From Spodoptera frugiperda (Eukaryota > Arthropoda > Insecta > Lepidoptera > Noctuidae), in assembly GCF_023101765.2 (NCBI RefSeq), contig NC_064234.1:2294001-2358000 (forward strand): DNA of 64,000 nt, written 5' to 3'. The notes below the pieces were generated by a model. That model saw only the letters and a program-made list of their open reading frames with translations. It was not told where the DNA came from and did not search any database. Positions within the stretch are counted from its first letter, which is position 1. Each line of letters starts with the position of its first letter. Below are positions 13,626-26,869 of this stretch, in pieces. A program made the position numbers and the translations under genes.

Positions 13626-16600
13626 GCGTTTTGTTTTTTGGGGTGAACTATTTCGTTTACCTGAGAGTCAAATGGTCAATAATTGCGCCCTCAAAACAAT
13701 AAATACACAGTTGGTTTAACAGAAATAGTCCCCTAAAAATAAGTGTGTTTGTAAACAGTGTCAGAAATCCTATAGCTGCCGAGTTGCGGCATACGGGTTG
13801 TTTGTTAGAATTTCGGCAAAGTATAACGGCACAGTTATCGGCGCGGCCGCAGTGCGTGTACGCCGTGTGTGGTGTGGTCGCTGGTCGCCACCGTCTACTT
13901 CCGCGAACGTCAGCATTATTATGGATTGCGCGTGTTAAACTTATGTCACACGCCTGTTGCTAAGCGCCTCACCTTATTTTTTTTCCTTATTTGGAACTCT
14001 GAAGTGTACAGGATGTATCTTTAGAATATCCCGGTCGAAGAATTTTATGTTGAAAGTTCAAATACCAAATAAGTCTATGTGATTTATAAAGATTGTTAAG
14101 AAAAGGGACTCTTCTACTAGAAAATTATCGGACATCGTAAAAATATTGACTATTTGGTTAAAAACAGATTGAAATGGAACCTTTACCAAGCGGTTAACTT
14201 ACACAAACATATTATCGTAATAAAGGCATTATATGGAGACAATATTTACTGCGGACAACAGTTACCTTCTGCATACACACATTCACACACGTACGCACAC
14301 AGACGCAATACAAGTCAACGATATACTACCACATTACTTGCGAGTGGGCGGCGGCAAACGGCAACACTTAGCATTTGATGTTCCTTACTCTGTCTACGTA
14401 AAGTAGAACGAGTGAGACAGAATGACAAGACGCACAGTTTTTACCAATGTTGTCATGATAAAATGATTACCTTTGACCCCACAGATTCGTATCACTTGCC
14501 GGTTAAAATTAAACTTGACGCTGGTTCCTCAATAGCATGTTGAACTGACATACAAAAATTCAAAGAATAAGATGAGAATGAAGAATTTAATGTACGGACA
14601 AACTGGACATGTTTAAGTGAACTGAATTAAAGTCAACGGAATTGTTTTTAAATCTAGAGGAACTGAACTTAATGCAGACTTAGCTACGGAAGGTAGTCAT
14701 AAAGTATTTAATGAGCAAGAAAACAAATGTAGTCATCATGTATGTGGAAGCGAGATTTACATTCTCGCTATACAAGTAAGCTTGTATGTCACCAAGGGCG
14801 AGGACACGTACCACGTGACCACAGATAATAGATCCCGCATTTATTAGCCAGCCGGCGGACGTGGATGAATCTCTTACAATTTTATGTTATAAAACAAGCT
14901 GCGACATCGATGTCATCGACTCAGCAATAGGTAAAGCTGCACGAACTAGCTAACAGGCCATTAATTTGACTACCTTACAAAATATTTGTAGCAATTCATT
15001 TATCGCTGTAAAACGTGAACGATATAAATTCAAAGTATCGATAGTTAATTTCGCCGACTTCACAAGTATGATATTGCATGCACGAAGGTTTTAAAATGGA
15101 ATTGTTATGCGGCAAACGCGTCTAGAGGCACGCGCCGTGGATCGTTTTAGAGGCCACATCGGCGCTTGCGCATGTATACCTACATTCGCATAAGCACCAC
15201 CAAACACCTATGTAAATTGAATTGAACAACAACTAAATAAACCTTACACAATACACAAAGAAACAAAACACAAATTATGAACTTCAGACAACAATAAAAG
15301 TTGAAATGAAATGAATTTTGAAGTTACCAACTTTTAACATTCGTGTAGTGGGAAGAAACTTTCTACACATTTTTAGTAGGCGACTATAATTAGAAATGAC
15401 ATCATGACAACAAAACGTTTATCTGTTCGGTCATAGTATTTTTAATTGCTGGATATTTTTTGATGAAATCGTGTGTAATTCTTACGTCAGGATTATGCTG
15501 GCTGTGCCATGGTACGCCGAGGTCGACGACAAACAGCCGCAGTAGATGGACAACCTCAGCCAAGAGGAGGTCGCCACACGAAACTGTTACAAGATCGTCG
15601 ACTGTCGAAAACAGTTTTGGAATCACAAACACAAAACAGAAATTGTCCGTGATTTGAATATCCAGTTAATAATGAGGCCAGATAATAATATCAATAGAAA
15701 AGTGTTATGAGTTTAATTAACTCATCCATAAAATATATTTTACTCCAGCAAAAATGTAAACAAATCTCACATCAATCATCAGATGAATTCTTGCTTTTGT
15801 TTGTACGTCATTTTATTTCCTTTTTATTTGCGTGAAAATATCAATTCCATATCCAGATCCTATGCCGTACCGTCCTTAATGGCGAAGGGTACCTAAGGGT
15901 ACGCAGGTAGGCAGTACTGGTCTACTCTACGCTGGTAACGGTACAACCGCGCGCCGGCCGCGGTCAATGCACTCGACGACCTTACGTCTAGTCTAGAAAT
16001 TTGAAGGTTTGCCCCAGTTTTTTTAGCCAATAAAGTATATCGTATATATTACAAATAATTTCAAAGTTCATTGGTATAAGAATGCGTTTCCACGACAAAC
16101 ACTCGAGACGTTAAATAAATAAAGTAGTAACTCAATAGCGAAGTTATTGATGTCAAGATGGTGGCAAACATTTTAATCTCGAGATTGAGAGCTCGACGAT
16201 AGTTCGTACGAGCCGACAGAATGCAGATTCCGACGCAGGCCGCAAAGCTTTTATGCATACAAAGGACGTCGCTAGGATATTGTGTGCGACAGGTAGTTAG
16301 ATGCGAGTTGCGACTACATTCGCAAATACATCTGCTATTGAAATCTGAGGAGGATGTTTTGTTGTTGTATATTGTTGAAGGAAAAGCTTAACAAGATTCT
16401 TCCGAATCAATTTATCGCGTACGAACAGTATCGCTGCATGCTGATCTCGATCACTTGATTATTCTGTCTCTTTTGCTCTAGAACATACCTTCTCACGCGT
16501 CAAACCTCAGCCTCTATGGTGACACGTAAATACTACGTGCACTATTTAACAAGTGGGCCGCGACAAATACTGGAAAGCAACTTGCACGTTTACCAACACT

Positions 16601-19600
16601 GTTTTAATTGAAAGATTATGTTAATGTACCAGTCGTTCGGTTCATTTGGGAAACGTCGAGAGCCCCTCGCATGTTGCACTGTTTCATTTTAATTCAAATC
16701 TTGAATAGAGATCTTAATGCTAATCTGTGTACGTAAACAATTCTAGCTCTAATACGAGAATTGCTAATTCACTTGAAACTATGCGTCATACGACTTAAAA
16801 TTCACGAAACAACCTACTATACTAACAGAATCGTAATAAATTAGTTAGATTATGTATTGGGAAATAATCTTTGGTGATTATATTATTACTTTAGACTATC
16901 GGCCAATTTACACCTTTGCGTCTCTAGTAGAAGGGGGGACAAATGAAAGGTAAAGAGGGGATGGTAGTGAAAGCGTTTTAAATTTAATCCGAGAGAGCCC
17001 TGCGACGCTTGCTTGGACCGTCTTCTCAAGTATTTTCATATTCAAACCACTTATTATAGCAGTAGGTTTCAAACTTATTTTATTTCTTCAATAAAATCAA
17101 TATTTTTAGTGAACCGCTATATAACAGCTTCAACTCGCATTGTCTGTTGACAGTTAATTTTGTTAGTCATTTGCAAATGAGGTCAACGTGCAAGCAATAC
17201 ATTGGCGGAGCATTATGTAATGACATTATAATTGTTAACGTTTATATAAAGTAGCTACAAGTCGAAGTTGCTCGAAAATGGTCACAAATACATACATTGG
17301 AAAGAATACTTTACAAGATTTCCTCAATTTAAAAAACGCACCTATCTGTTTTTGTTTTCTTCTGTAACTTCTAGAGCAGACAACAGTAAATTAGTGACTG
17401 CTTTTAGTTTTATCGCAACAAGAAAGTTTCTCCCAGTTGGAGCAATACATCAAGTTTTACATACGTTAGCTCTTAATAGTCGAGAGCTTGGAATACGTGA
17501 AGTTATGTGTTACGCTTGTATGTACAACACGACGCAGTTAATCGTATAGTGAAACTTGTTTTCCGTGAGACGAGGGCCAAAACTTGCATGCAAAGGGCCG
17601 AGAGACGGTTTCGTTGCAGACATTTGTATGCTCCAGTTATCTTCGAAGCGGTCTTACGTCATCTCATAAACGCTTTCCAAATAATACTAGGAAACCTCAA
17701 ATGCATTTGCAACGAAATAAATAAAGAATATGAAGTACACAAGTTCGCAACTTAGGCACGTACAGACGATGCCAAGTGTTGTCAACACACAACACCGTCT
17801 TGTTTACACAATAAAAATATAGGTCACTCTTTACCTAGTACGCTTTCAGACACTTTCGTCTCGTACGACGGGGTGTAGCTGGTAAAATTACTCGTATAGA
17901 AATAACCTTTTGCCAATAAAAGCGAAAGTGGAGCACAAGGCTAGTGAAGACTTGTTTTTATCGATCGACATAACGCAGAAACCTGAACTCGGTGTGTTTT
18001 CAATCATACCAATGAACTTTATTTACCATCTGACTGAGCAAACACTTCTTCTAGAGCATTCAATAATTCAAAACAAATTGATAATATTTAATTGAGAGAT
18101 AAATGAGTATAAACTAGTTGGCTACTATACTAAACATCTTTAATGGACCACTAAGAATCATCATGACATTCGATTATTTTGCGGTGTTTTTTCCTTAAGT
18201 GTATCAATTTATGCATCATGGAAACTTAGTTAAGCAATAAATTAAAACTTTGTAATAAATAATAGTTGACACAGGAGTCGCGTCGGTGTCGAGTGGCGGA
18301 CTCTGGCAAAGCATCGAATGTGGGACAGGCACAGAGCACTTCTGTTATCTTGACCCACATATCGTGACCGCGGTCGCGGCCGGACCGCGCCGCTATTATA
18401 GCGGAACACCTTAATTGCTCACCGATGGAAAATATCGAGAAATTCGAAAGGGTGACAGTGAGAACATACCATCAAAAACGTTTATGATACCACATTAAGA
18501 TCATCCAATCCTAACTTGCAACTAAAAAACAAACATGACCAAAGCACATTCATACGATACCGAACTCAGTAACTATATTCCTAAGAACGATAAACTAAAA
18601 ATGAAAAGAAAACAGTGCCATAAATTGCAAGAATCCAATATAAGTGACCGAATGGTTTAAATCAAAAGATCGCAAGTGAATGAGAAAGAGCGAATGTTTT
18701 TCCTCGTCACAGCATTATCAAAACAGAACCTTGACCCAGAATGTGGTTCGTAACAAGAGGAAAAGGACGTTACAAAGATGCTGTCAGGATCGCATCAAGT
18801 GATGTCACATCGTCTGAGTATTTAAGACTGGTTTCATTTTATAAATATAAATATTTGAGCGTCCTTCACGATTTTTATTTTCGTCCATGTGTTAGAGGGC
18901 CGGATCTTAGGGTCATTTAAAAGCATACGTTTGTTTACTACATAAAAATTAGTCACAAAAGAACTAATAAATGTCTGAAATAATATTACACTCACACTAA
19001 TGATTGCTTGTGTAATGTGTAAATGATTGTTTGAACACTGTTGATACCAATAAAAAACAGTAATTATCTAGTCACAATCATTATTTACGTGTATAGAAAT
19101 AATTTTACATATTATTCCGACTCCAATTAAAACAAGGTCACCAAGTAATGGAGTAATTCGATTACGTGTTAACTCGAAAATTGACTTGGTAACATGGACC
19201 TTTCTCTTCAATGTAGGTTAAATAATAAAGTACCCACTCGCGTTGTGGCACCGAACAGCTTTGATTAAGGACAATATGTACTGCGAAGGACGAACGTTCA
19301 CTTCAAGGACTCACCTCCTTCTGACTGCATTGAATGAGGTACTGGGTATATTAAAATGCTTACATTGATATTTCTGATAAACGAATCGATACTGAACTGA
19401 TAAGGCAGGGTCAGACAGGAATTTATAGCCATTTGGTAGGTGTCATTGTATTATGAAACTATGTCAGCTGTGCACTCAGAACGATGATTCAAAGTAGTGT
19501 TGTTGGTTACTGTAGTGGTGATACAAACACTATTAAATGCATATTTAATGAATGACCATGGGGGTTATGGTGACTACAATACAACAAGAGTCATGGTGCA

Positions 19601-20884
19601 ATATAGCGTTACATGAAACAGATCCCAGGAAAGCGTGAGCAATATTTTATTAGTCATTTGTGTGGGTGTTTTTATTGCATTTCCCTGCAACCATTGCACT
19701 CATCTACGTGATGAACGGGACTTATTAAGCACAGTGCTGCACTAGTTACTGCAATTATCTGGCATTTTCCAGACTGAGGTCATTCGAATCTCGAGATAAA
19801 CAGTGCGTCATTCTCATGTAGAACGCGTCACATAGCTATACTTATTTCCTTAGTAAATAACATATATTTCCTTTAGTGTCTGTAGCGATTCGTCCTTTAA
19901 TTCTCAAAGGTTACTCGTCACACTGATTTCCCTTTTCATTGAATATAGCAATCGTCATATTAATTTCAAGTGTTGAAGGAGCGTGAGATACCGCCGCCGC
20001 AACTGTTCGCTTATCACGTGTGATAATGTGGCATTATATAGCCGGTCGCATTGTAAACAACTGCGATTGGTTACAAAATAAACAGAAAACGGTTTTCAAT
20101 TGCGGTTTCGGTATGTGAATTCCGATTCGGAGGGTCCAAAGGGTTGTATTTGCCGAAATCGACATCTTATTAATTTGTTTGTAATACGGACGTGCCTTTT
20201 TTGATCGAGTAACAGATGTGCTTTATCATCGATCGGCACGATCATGATTATGTAGTTTTATTATTTCGTATTGTGTAACACGACTGCATGTACAGTATCA
20301 TCAATGTTTACTTATCACCTTTAATCTTAAGACAATACTAACACATGATTAAATTATTTAACACGTTCACTGCGTTACGGGAAATATTTGGTTGTAATTG
20401 AGTCTTGCTCTGTGCGGCAGCTAGTTGTCCTGGTTTTACTCTCCGTGCGGAGGTGATTTATTCAAGTATTCGTTCAAGTAAAAAAGAGACACCTATATTC
20501 CCGATGTGCTTGCTTATAGTGTATTCAAATTTAAGAATAAAAATGTACGGGAATTATTTTGTCGTAACGCACAGAAAGGTAATTATTGTACAATAGTGCG
20601 ATACGGGAACTATTTGGCCGTATCCTAAACCCCGTACCGCACTGAACGTGAGCTTCATTTAGTCATAGTGCTGTGTCTAGTCGATAAGTTTTTACAGAAC
20701 GCGATATCCTACTTAAAGTTTCTATTAGTCGTGATTATGCAGGATGTTATGTATAGAATTATTATTAAGGATTATCTCATTTCATGGTATGGCACCTACT
20801 ACTCTTATTATTTTTTAAGTATTTTTTTTCTAATGATTAGATTATCGAGTAAAACAAATAAATAATTATATAAAATAAGAAGTT

Positions 20885-20935
20885 ACTGTTTTGTTAATGT
20901 TTGTTAAAATAAGAAGTTACTGTTTTTGTTAACAA
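20885..20935. repeat. Short tandem duplication
   Basis: The segment 'aaaataagaagttactgtttt' with its flank occurs twice, about 30 bp apart. It is a minor AT-rich duplication inside the skd intron with no apparent function. Confidence 0.6.
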
Positions 20936-22849
20936 TTATTACTTTTATTACAAAAATGGTTTTGTTGATTGTGTAATACTCTAATAAAAAATAATGAATC
21001 TAAAACAAAACAACGTTTTTGTGATACCCCATCCCTAGCAATACGACTGTTGTATGCGCCACGACAAGTATTTTCCCGTAAAATCAACCATTTTTAAAAA
21101 TACCTGTAACTTTTAAAATATTACTAAGAACCCCGTGCTACTGCAGCTGTGTATACACAAGGATGTAAACTATGTATTGGTACAGAAAAAAAACTCTGCT
21201 GAGGAGTTTCCATGTCTCTGTGGAGGGTTGAAGTCAGGACTACATACGGGAACATAGACGTCGTAACGCACACCAGGCAATCTTGATACGGGAAGTATGT
21301 GACTTGTACAGCACTGGAAGTAAGTCTTAATCTTGCACAGCCGCAGTGAACGTGTTAAACAGATATCGTAAAAATCTTTTCCATTATAAGCCAATTTTTC
21401 CACGACTTGTGTCAATCTCTATTTCCGTTGGTGACTTTCAAAGCTTTTAATCGTTCACTGTTGTGGTGGCTGATAGTGGCATGAAGCACCAACCGCTCTC
21501 GTTGGAACCTTGATACCGTGTGAGTGTGATAACTTATCAGCTGATAGATAACGACCCCCGCGACATAACAAAACTTACAGTTCGTTTCTAATTTACACAA
21601 TATTTTCTGTTTTCAGTATTTAAACGAAGTTTTAACTTATATTAAATGGATTTTAATGTATTAAATATAATATAACATGTCAAAAACATATTCTGAACAA
21701 AACGAATCTGTCTGAACTCATTTACATGCTCAAAGCGTGCGTAACGTTGTAACGTAAGTAGTTAATACATAATTAAGATACAATAAACCGGATTTAGCAA
21801 CGCCGGACTGACTGCTCCAGTGTGCGCGAGCGCAGTTTACTTTTAAATACTTCAGTGACCCGCCAGACATAAATGAAGCGTTTAATAACCTGTAAGGTCA
21901 CCTCTGTTTTTTAATATTAACAATGGAATTCTACAACTATGCTTTTGCTTCTGATTGTAAGTTTGAATTCACTCAGAAATGCAGTTCACTAGTGCTGCAT
22001 TGAGTTATGTTGTAACGACCTTGAGCTTTCCAAGAATTCAGGATTTGTTCTTTTTCTAAAGTATTCTAATAACAAGATTTATCAGTGATTCAGCGCCATC
22101 TTATGTGGATTTTCTTGTTGTTTCTGATACGTTTTCATTTCATTAACATATCGTGGTATTTTCCAATAAGATGAAAGTGAAAATTTCATTTAATATGTTA
22201 AGTACAACCTTGGTAATAAATTTATGATAGTCGTAAGCATCATACAAGAATTTATGGCGTATAAAAAGCTGAAAAGCGCAGACATTCATTATAACAGTGT
22301 TGTAATTAGGTTGATTACATTAAGGAAGTTTAGTGGTAGAGCCACTTTTTGCAGACGTAAAATAATGAAGATATTCTCCTACCTACTTTATTGCCACCGA
22401 AGCGGTAGTTAACTTGTTTTAATATAGTTAAACAGTTAATTACACGGTCGGTGGGGACAGATCAGTATCAATTTGATACGATTTATGTAGGCGAGCTTTA
22501 CAAATTCGTAATAAGTGACCTAGAACTGGGTAGAATCATAACAGTGAAGGAATGAGCACATTCAGGATAAAATTGAAGTCGTGCTCTGTATGCACAGAGG
22601 GTGATAAGGGGCGTGGGGGAAGAGCTGCGGTCCGTATGTCGCGTTCATCAAATGCTATGAATAACTTAAGAGCAGAATCTCGACACTCAATGGACATCGT
22701 CGTCATGTACGAGGAATTCAGAGACAATAGCGCCCCGTAAAATTCCTCTAGAAAATCAAAACACTGTATTTTCTATTTCAGCACCAAAAACTTAATGAAA
22801 ATGGACATTCACATGTCTGCACTGTTTCAAAATATTATTCATAGATATA

Positions 22850-24667
22850 CAGGGTGTCCCTGAAGTCGACGTCCAACAGGCACCAGATGATCGGCAAGGT
22901 TCCAAATGTTATCAGAAAAATATAAAAAAAATTCCAAGTCCTACAGTTTTTAAATTACAGTGACTTATGTGTTATCCACGAAAAAGTACACCCTGTGCCA
23001 GTCTTTTGACTCTTGTTGCTACAAATCTTTATTTTTTCGTCTGCAGTCTTCCTTACATTATCCTGAATAGTGCTCCAGTAATATGGAATCATAAATTCTT
23101 AGCCAACTGCTTTAGATTGGAAAAAAATGTTAGTTTTAGAGGAACCAAATACTCTGAATAAAATTTTCACCTTACTTTAAGTGCCTGTACTGAATAAATT
23201 ATGTATGGCGCTTGTAGTGGCAAATTTCACCAAAGTTGGCGCATTTAATAAGGATTAGAAAATGGTATAGCACTTTGCAAATTATTTCTTAAATTCGACA
23301 CAAAAAAATATTTTTCAACGAAACTCCGTTTCGATGAATTTATTTGAACTTACTAAAAATTCTTCTAGTGTACTCAAATCATACGTTACAACCTCGTATG
23401 CACTAGATAGCATTTTGCACGCTATTTGTTATCATCATGTTGAAAATCAGCGAGGATCTCTTGTCAAACAATATTGTCTGTTTACCCGTGATTTCGCTTG
23501 CAGCATTCGTCGGCAATATTATCGCTAGACGAACTGGTGTTGTGCATCTCGAGCCATCGTACTCGGGCTTCGGCATTTTAGCTGAGCACTGGCTTTTTTG
23601 CGCCGTGTTGATTATTTAATTTTTAATTTATTTTTTGCTTTACCTGCAATTCCTTGTAACGGTGCAAATAACTCTTTCTCGACAAACTAAAGAATATTTG
23701 ATGCTTCATCCCGCATTTGATCACAAGGCATGAACACGTAACTTAATCGGAGGATTCACTCATTTCTTTTTTTGATGGGGTTATGAACTTATGACGAGTA
23801 ATTGTGCGTAAGGGCTCATGTACACCATACCACTACCGCGTCGATATGCTGTATACATGACGCTGCCGCGTCCGTTCATTTTGATTTTACTACACATTTG
23901 ATAATGTGTTTGATGCACTATGAACATCATATTGCAATCATTCAATATTATTTAGTGAAACATGATACACAACATCAGTTCCTCTAGTAAGTCTAGTAAT
24001 ATTGCCGACGAAAGCTGCAAGCGAAATCATGAGTACACAGACAATGTTGTTTGACAAGAGATCCTCGCTGATTTTCAACATGATGATAACAAATCGCGTG
24101 CAAAGTGTTGTCTAGTGCATACGAGGTTGTAACGTATGATTTGAGTACACTAGAAGAAATATTAGTAAGCTCAAATAAATTCATCGAAACGGAGTTTCGT
24201 TGAAAAATCTTTTTTTGTGTCGAATTTAAGAAATAATTTGCAAAGTGCTATACCATTTTATAATCCTTATTAAATGCGCCAACTTTGGTGAAATTTGCCA
24301 CTACAAGCGCCATACATAATTTATTCAGTACAGGCACTTAAAGTAAGGTGAAAATTTTATTCAGAGTATTTGGTTCCTCTAAAACTAACAATTTTTTCCA
24401 ATCTAAAGCAGTTGGCTAAGAATTTATGATTCCATATTACTGGAGCACTATTCAGGATAATGTAAGGAAGACTGCAGACGAAAAAATAAAGATTTGTAGC
24501 AACAAGAGTCAAAAGACTGGCACAGGGTGTACTTTTTCGTGGATAACACATAAGTCACTGTAATTTAAAAACTGTAGGACTTAGAATTTTTTTATATTTT
24601 TCTGATAACAGTTGGAACCTTGCTGATCATCTAGTGCCCGTTGGACGTCGATTTCAGGGACACCCTG
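22850..24667. mobile_element. 1.8 kb foldback (long terminal inverted repeat) element with TA target-site duplication
   Basis: Both ends carry CAGGGTGTCCCTGAA in inverted orientation and are flanked by TA (22848-22849 and 24668-24669), a Tc1/mariner-type insertion signature. The left arm (22850 to about 23522) and right arm (about 23996 to 24667) are near-perfect reverse complements over some 670 bp, with scattered substitutions and small indels. The roughly 470-bp loop includes sequence resembling another insect repeat. No transposase is visible, so the element is non-autonomous. Short open frames in the arms are mirror images of each other and are not genes. Transcribed within skd, it would fold into a long double-stranded hairpin. 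Confidence 0.85.
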
Positions 24668-26130
24668 TATTTGCGCGATGAACCGAATGATTAACGCCAG
24701 TTCATTCTTGTACGTCAAGGGTAAACAATGGTCAAGATAAAGTCATAGCTACGACATACTGCTTATGACATTACAAGAATTTATAAGACAAAGCGTAAAC
24801 AGGTAAGAACAAAGACGTCCATCAACTACCTAGATAATCACAGTGCACGCAACTGGTGCCTGGGCGGAGGCCCGCTTATGGGAAAGTTACAATCATTACG
24901 ACCATTCATAAACGGTTGAATGAGCGCAAGACGCCTGCGCAGCCGGCGAGCGCGCGCGCACCGACCCCGCGAGTCCCGCGACATCTGTGAAGTTGCCGTG
25001 CAGATGCCGCGCATACCTCAACATAAACTAAACAGAAGTAGAGCCAGAGAACATTCACTGCTTCACAATCAGTGATAACTTTCAGACTTGCATGGTATCA
25101 ATTTGATTGCAAGCATCTTTTTGCGTAATGTTCCTGGCAAAGTGTATTGAACCCAAACGCGACACCTAGTAGCACCCGATGCGTCACCGCCTATGTGGAC
25201 GAGAAAAAATTCCACGCGACAAAAGCAGCGATGTCCGCAAACGGCGCATAAATAATTAGACAATAAGCAGGCAGGGCAAGAAATCGGTAATTTGTATCGC
25301 GTCGAGATAGGCGGAGCGCAGAGGGAGACGGGTGCAGGCAGGCGCGCGCCGCCGCGGAGATATGGCAACGCGTCAGGTGGAAGTGGCGCCCGTGCTGTGC
25401 TCGCTTCTCGCCGAGGACGACCGACCGCCCCCGGCGCCCCGCACGCCCGCCCCTCACCCGCTAATCCTCACCCGAACACAATCTGATAAAATTCGCGCCA
25501 GCTATGAACATTACGCAAAGCTACTCAACACTACAACACTGCGATAATGAATGACCCGACAGTTTTTTTTAACACGCACATAAACATTACTCCTCATGTA
25601 TCTACATTGTGTGGTATTTTCGAACGGTACGAAGCGAAAAATGTATTAAGAAAGTTATTTCCTCAACCTGGCGAAACTAGTCTTGCGAACGCATTACGGT
25701 CCGCGTTACGGCCAGGTGAATTCAAAATGACCTCTATGGGCCGGTGGCTTCTTGTGGCCTCGCTCGCCGAATGCGTTGACATTTTGTGGGTTAGCAACAT
25801 GACATGACTCTGAGTTGTGGCGAGAACGATGCCAGGATGACTAACGGGCAACCGTCATTAGCCGCCTAAACGTAAATTGTCCTATACAAAAACTTTAACG
25901 CAATAGATCGATTCGGCAGTTGTAGCGCAATAAGGTGAATTTTGTATATCAGCGTCCACTAACGATAATCACATCGTCTACTTAGACGTCGTGGACTCAT
26001 TATTTAGGAAATACTAAACATGCTACGGCCACCTGAGAACAATAGCGCACGATACTAACATCACGTAAATCGTAATGATTTCGAAAGAAAAGTACATACG
26101 AGTTCTTTCATCAATGTAAAAGTGACTTAC

Positions 26131-26199
26131 CAAGGCGAAGAAGTTCGTGTGGCAATCCTCGAGACTTGCACCGTTTGTTTGGTGATTTTGATGCGTCAT
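26131..26199 (-). CDS. skd: skuld / MED13, exon 1 with start codon
   Basis: On the minus strand the ATG at 26199 opens 23 codons (MTHQNHQTNGASLEDCHTNF, then FAL) ending exactly at a gtaagt donor, phase 0. The sequence NGASLEDCHTNFFAL is the known MED13 amino terminus and joins in frame to TELYGIKWRK of exon 2, giving the conserved junction. The 5'UTR extends into 26200 and above, but the transcription start cannot be placed. See also the short upstream frame at 26196-26219. Confidence 0.93.
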
Positions 26200-26219
26200 G
26201 GTAGTCCGGGGCACTTCAT
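26196..26219 (-). promoter_or_regulatory. Seven-codon upstream ORF overlapping the skd start (ATGA)
   Basis: On the minus strand an ATG at 26219 opens a seven-codon frame (MKCPGLP) whose TGA stop overlaps the skd ATG in the tetranucleotide ATGA. If it lies in the 5'UTR, initiation at skd would require leaky scanning or reinitiation. That is inference: the transcription start is unknown. Confidence 0.45.
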
Positions 26220-26869
26220 TTTCATTTCACAACACTAATAACGGGTTCAATCTTAAAGAAACCACTCAAAATCTTAAAATCATCACCGACATTTAGTGAA
26301 GTTTTCACCTTTCAATGGCGACTGGAAAATGGCGGATAGGAAACAACAACCCAAGCCGACAGTGCTGCCACAGGCGGTCGAAGACATAAACTAGTTTCGT
26401 CTAGAAATGTAGATGCGTTCCGTTCAACTTATTGCTGACTTCATTAAGTTGTCGAGTATAATATTTTTACATTTTTCTTTAGAATTTAATGACAAATTGA
26501 GTAATCATTTTTTAATATTATTATTTAAAAACTAAAGCAAACTTACCAAATTAATATCTTTTCATTCATGAGTACTAGATTAAGGCAAGCAAACATTTAT
26601 ATTTAGATTTTTGTCAGAATAACAAATATTTTTTGTATTTAATTTAATCGATTTGATAAAAACAGTTATTAAAAAAGTATTCCCTTCTATAAACAAAAAT
26701 AAAATAATCTAATTCTGCACAAATGTGCGTGTAAAGAATTTTTCAAGATCTGTCAAACTGGAAACGGGTTATAATAATAGCAGTTTTAATAATTTATTTT
26801 CACAAGTATTTCAGATAATTATAACATAAAAACCTCTTATCTATCAAGTTTTAAATAATATTAAATAAA
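26220..26869. promoter_or_regulatory. Divergent intergenic region between skd and mRpL50
   Basis: About 650 bp separate the two start codons, so both 5'UTRs and promoters must lie here or overlap. The half next to mRpL50 (from about 26450) is very AT-rich; the part near 26310-26400 is more balanced. I see no clear TATA box or initiator for either gene, as expected for housekeeping promoters. Confidence 0.5.

Larger units (their letters stand above)
9933..26130 (-). other. skd: skuld intron 1 (16.2 kb)
   Basis: The donor gtaagtcac follows exon 1, and the acceptor ttttttccag precedes exon 2. The intron contains a large foldback element (22850-24667), one 100-codon open frame (12674-12976), and GC-rich islands near 11830-11900, 12300-12375, 13400-13620, 24930-24990 and 25290-25460. 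Repeats of the families that fill the hobbit introns are scarce. Long first introns of developmental regulators often carry enhancers, but no specific element can be proven by eye. Confidence 0.85.

Noticed and set aside
15402..15660. Overlapping frames on both strands that faintly resemble a transposon protein fragment
   Set aside because: No conserved motif could be identified; too short to assign.
23334..24184. Mirror-image 63-64 codon frames
   Set aside because: They are the two arms of the foldback element read in opposite directions.
25547..25807. 86-codon plus-strand frame near a GC-rich island upstream of skd exon 1
   Set aside because: No recognisable domain and no splice or polyadenylation signals nearby; probably chance.
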